Assembly (NCBI GenBank): GCA_902783765.1
Contig: CACZSB010000127.1
Coordinates: 1-5,675, forward strand
Direction of reading: 5' to 3'
DNA: 5,675 nucleotides
Source of the DNA: an uncultured Lachnospiraceae bacterium
Lineage (GTDB): Bacteria; Bacillota; Clostridia; Lachnospirales; Lachnospiraceae
Made by a program: the position numbers and the translations under genes. The notes beneath the pieces were generated by a model. The model saw nothing but the letters and a program-made list of their open reading frames with translations. It had not been told where the DNA came from and searched no databases. Shown in pieces: positions 4,113 through 5,675 of the stretch (its first letter is position 1; every line of letters starts with the position of its first letter).

Positions 4113-5675
4113 ATGATTACAGTTAATAATGTCACCGTCCGCTTTGGGAAATCCGCCCTTTTTGAGGACGTGAATGTGAAATTCGTTCCCGGAGAATGCT
4201 ACGGCCTGATCGGGGCCAACGGGGCGGGAAAATCCACCTTTTTGAAGGTGCTCACCGGGGAGCTGGAGCCCAGCCGGGGGGAGGTCCATATCACCCCCGG
4301 AGAGCGGCTTTCCTTTTTAAAGCAGGACCATTTTGCCTATGACGAATACCCGGTACTGGAAACGGTGATGATGGGCAATCCCCGGCTGATTCAGATTATG
4401 AAGGAAAAGGACGCCCTTTACGCCAAGCCGGATTTTTCCGACGAAGACGGTATTCGGGCCAGCGAACTGGAGGGGGAATTTGCCACCATGAACGGCGGGG
4501 AAGCGGAATCCGACGCTGCCGCCCTTTTAAACGGTCTGGGGGTGGAGCCGGAGCATCATTATCAGCTGATGAAGGATCTGGACGGGGCCTTAAAAGTAAA
4601 GGTGCTGCTGGCCCAGGCCCTATTTGGCAACCCGGATATCCTGCTTGTGGACGAGCCCACCAACCACCTGGATCTAGCGGCCATTGCCTGGCTGGAGGAG
4701 TTTTTGATTAATTTCGAAAACACGGTGATTGTGGTTTCCCACGACCGTTATTTCTTAAATAAGGTCTGCACCATGATCGCGGATATCGACTATGCCAAGA
4801 TCCAGCTTTACGCCGGCAACTACGATTTCTGGTACGAATCCAGCCAGCTGAAGATTCGCCAAATGAAAGAGGCCAATAAAAAGAAGGAGGAGCAGATCAA
4901 AGAGCTCCAGGAATTCATCCAACGCTTCTCCGCCAACGCCTCCAAATCCAAGCAGGCCACCTCCCGGAAAAAGGCCCTGGAAAAGATTCAGTTAGAGGAT
5001 ATCCGCCCCTCCAGCCGGAAATATCCCTATATCGACTTCCGCCCCGAACGCAGCATCGGCAACGAAGTTCTGGAAGTGCATACCCTGTCCAAAACCATAA
5101 ACGGGGTAAAGGTGCTGGACGATATCTCCTTTGTGCTGGGCCGGGAAGATAAAGTTGCCCTGGTGGGCTCCGATGAGCTGGCCAAAACCACCCTTTTCCA
5201 GATCCTCATGGGTGAAATGGAACCGGACGAGGGTTCCTTCAAATGGGGGGTCACCACCAGCCGGGCCTATTTCCCCAAGGACAGCACCGCCGAATTTAAG
5301 AGCGATTTGAATATTACGGAATGGCTCACCGGCTACTCCCAGATTAAGGATATGACCTATGTGCGGGGCTTTTTGGGCCGTATGCTCTTTGCGGGAGATG
5401 ACGGGGTGAAGAAGCTGTCCGTTCTGTCCGGAGGAGAGCGGGTGCGCTGCATGCTCTCTAAGATGATGATCTCCGCCTCCAATGTGCTGCTGATGGATGA
5501 ACCCACCAACCACCTGGATATGGAATCCATTACTGCCTTAAACAACGGCATGATGAAATTCCCCGGGGTGATTATCTTCTCCTCCCGGGACCACCAGATC
5601 GTCCAGACCACGGCCAACCGCATCATGGAACTGATCGGCGGCAAGCTGATCGACAAGATCACCACCTACGACGAG
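4113..5675 (+). CDS. ykpA: ABC-F family ATPase, YkpA/YbiT type (3' end beyond window)
   Basis: The frame is open for 521 codons to the window edge. Since E. coli YbiT has 530 residues and the final ITTYDE matches the family's closing motif, only the last 10-20 residues should be missing. The start has AGGAG (4101-4105) 7 bases upstream, overlapping the sdaA stop. It is soluble, with two ABC domains and no membrane segments: the ABC-F plan of ribosome-binding translation factors, not a transporter. Domain 1 has Walker A GANGAGKST (34-42), Q71, Walker B ILLVDEPTNHLD (176-187, E181) and switch H210, but its signature is degraded (DLDGALK, 155-161). The charged helical linker (about 241-302), with RFSANASKSKQATSR (271-285), is typical of YbiT/YkpA. 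Domain 2 keeps signature LSGGE (438-442) and Walker B MDEPTNHLD (461-469), but its Walker A reads GSDELAKTT (352-360), its Q-loop has K389, and its switch His is R492. The cellular role in this subgroup is uncertain. Confidence 0.93.
   Translation, partial: MITVNNVTVRFGKSALFEDVNVKFVPGECYGLIGANGAGKSTFLKVLTGELEPSRGEVHITPGERLSFLKQDHFAYDEYPVLETVMMGNPRLIQIMKEKDALYAKPDFSDEDGIRASELEGEFATMNGGEAESDAAALLNGLGVEPEHHYQLMKDLDGALKVKVLLAQALFGNPDILLVDEPTNHLDLAAIAWLEEFLINFENTVIVVSHDRYFLNKVCTMIADIDYAKIQLYAGNYDFWYESSQLKIRQMKEANKKKEEQIKELQEFIQRFSANASKSKQATSRKKALEKIQLEDIRPSSRKYPYIDFRPERSIGNEVLEVHTLSKTINGVKVLDDISFVLGREDKVALVGSDELAKTTLFQILMGEMEPDEGSFKWGVTTSRAYFPKDSTAEFKSDLNITEWLTGYSQIKDMTYVRGFLGRMLFAGDDGVKKLSVLSGGERVRCMLSKMMISASNVLLMDEPTNHLDMESITALNNGMMKFPGVIIFSSRDHQIVQTTANRIMELIGGKLIDKITTYDE

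Overview
The window is a compact stretch of a GC-rich, anaerobic, amino-acid-fermenting member of the Bacillota (Clostridia-like). The reasons are a lysine-fermentation reactivase pair (KamB/KamC type), an oxygen-sensitive [4Fe-4S] L-serine ammonia-lyase, an ECF-type vitamin S component, a YkpA/YbiT-type ABC-F protein, strong AGGAG ribosome binding sites at several genes and sigma-A-like promoters. No genus can be fixed from the sequence alone.

Layout. Minus strand, 1-1011: the first 40 codons of kamC (cut by the window edge) and, upstream of it with an ATGA overlap, complete kamB. A 124-base divergent intergenic region (1012-1135) follows, with a near-consensus promoter for the plus-strand gene cobA (1136-1660) and a weaker candidate promoter for kamB. 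A probable intrinsic terminator directly after cobA overlaps the promoter of the next unit. That unit begins with a cobalamin riboswitch (aptamer 1722-1881, closed by a perfect 7-bp P1) and a leader of about 86 bases. It continues with a membrane-anchored or secreted DUF4430/transcobalamin-beta-like protein (1968-2372), an ECF S component (2375-2908), a one-chain Fe-S L-serine ammonia-lyase (2912-4102) and an ABC-F ATPase (4113 to beyond the window end). Gaps between these four genes are 2, 3 and 10 bases, so they are probably one operon.

How it works together. The theme is supply and use of adenosylcobalamin. The riboswitch-controlled DUF4430 plus ECF S pair would capture and import a corrinoid, CobA would adenosylate it, and KamB/KamC would restore the B12-dependent lysine 5,6-aminomutase, whose genes are expected just left of the window. 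Serine deamination to pyruvate fits the same amino-acid-fermenting lifestyle, but its place behind a B12 riboswitch is unexpected.

The most interesting points are: (i) the DUF4430 start codon has no Shine-Dalgarno sequence, and a hexamer in the usual SD position is perfectly complementary to an aptamer loop, suggesting a direct kissing-loop switch; (ii) a minimal transcobalamin-like protein paired with an ECF S component under B12 control; (iii) an ABC-F protein in which one composite ATP site looks intact and the other has lost nearly every motif. I saw no mobile elements, CRISPR arrays, tRNAs or rRNAs.
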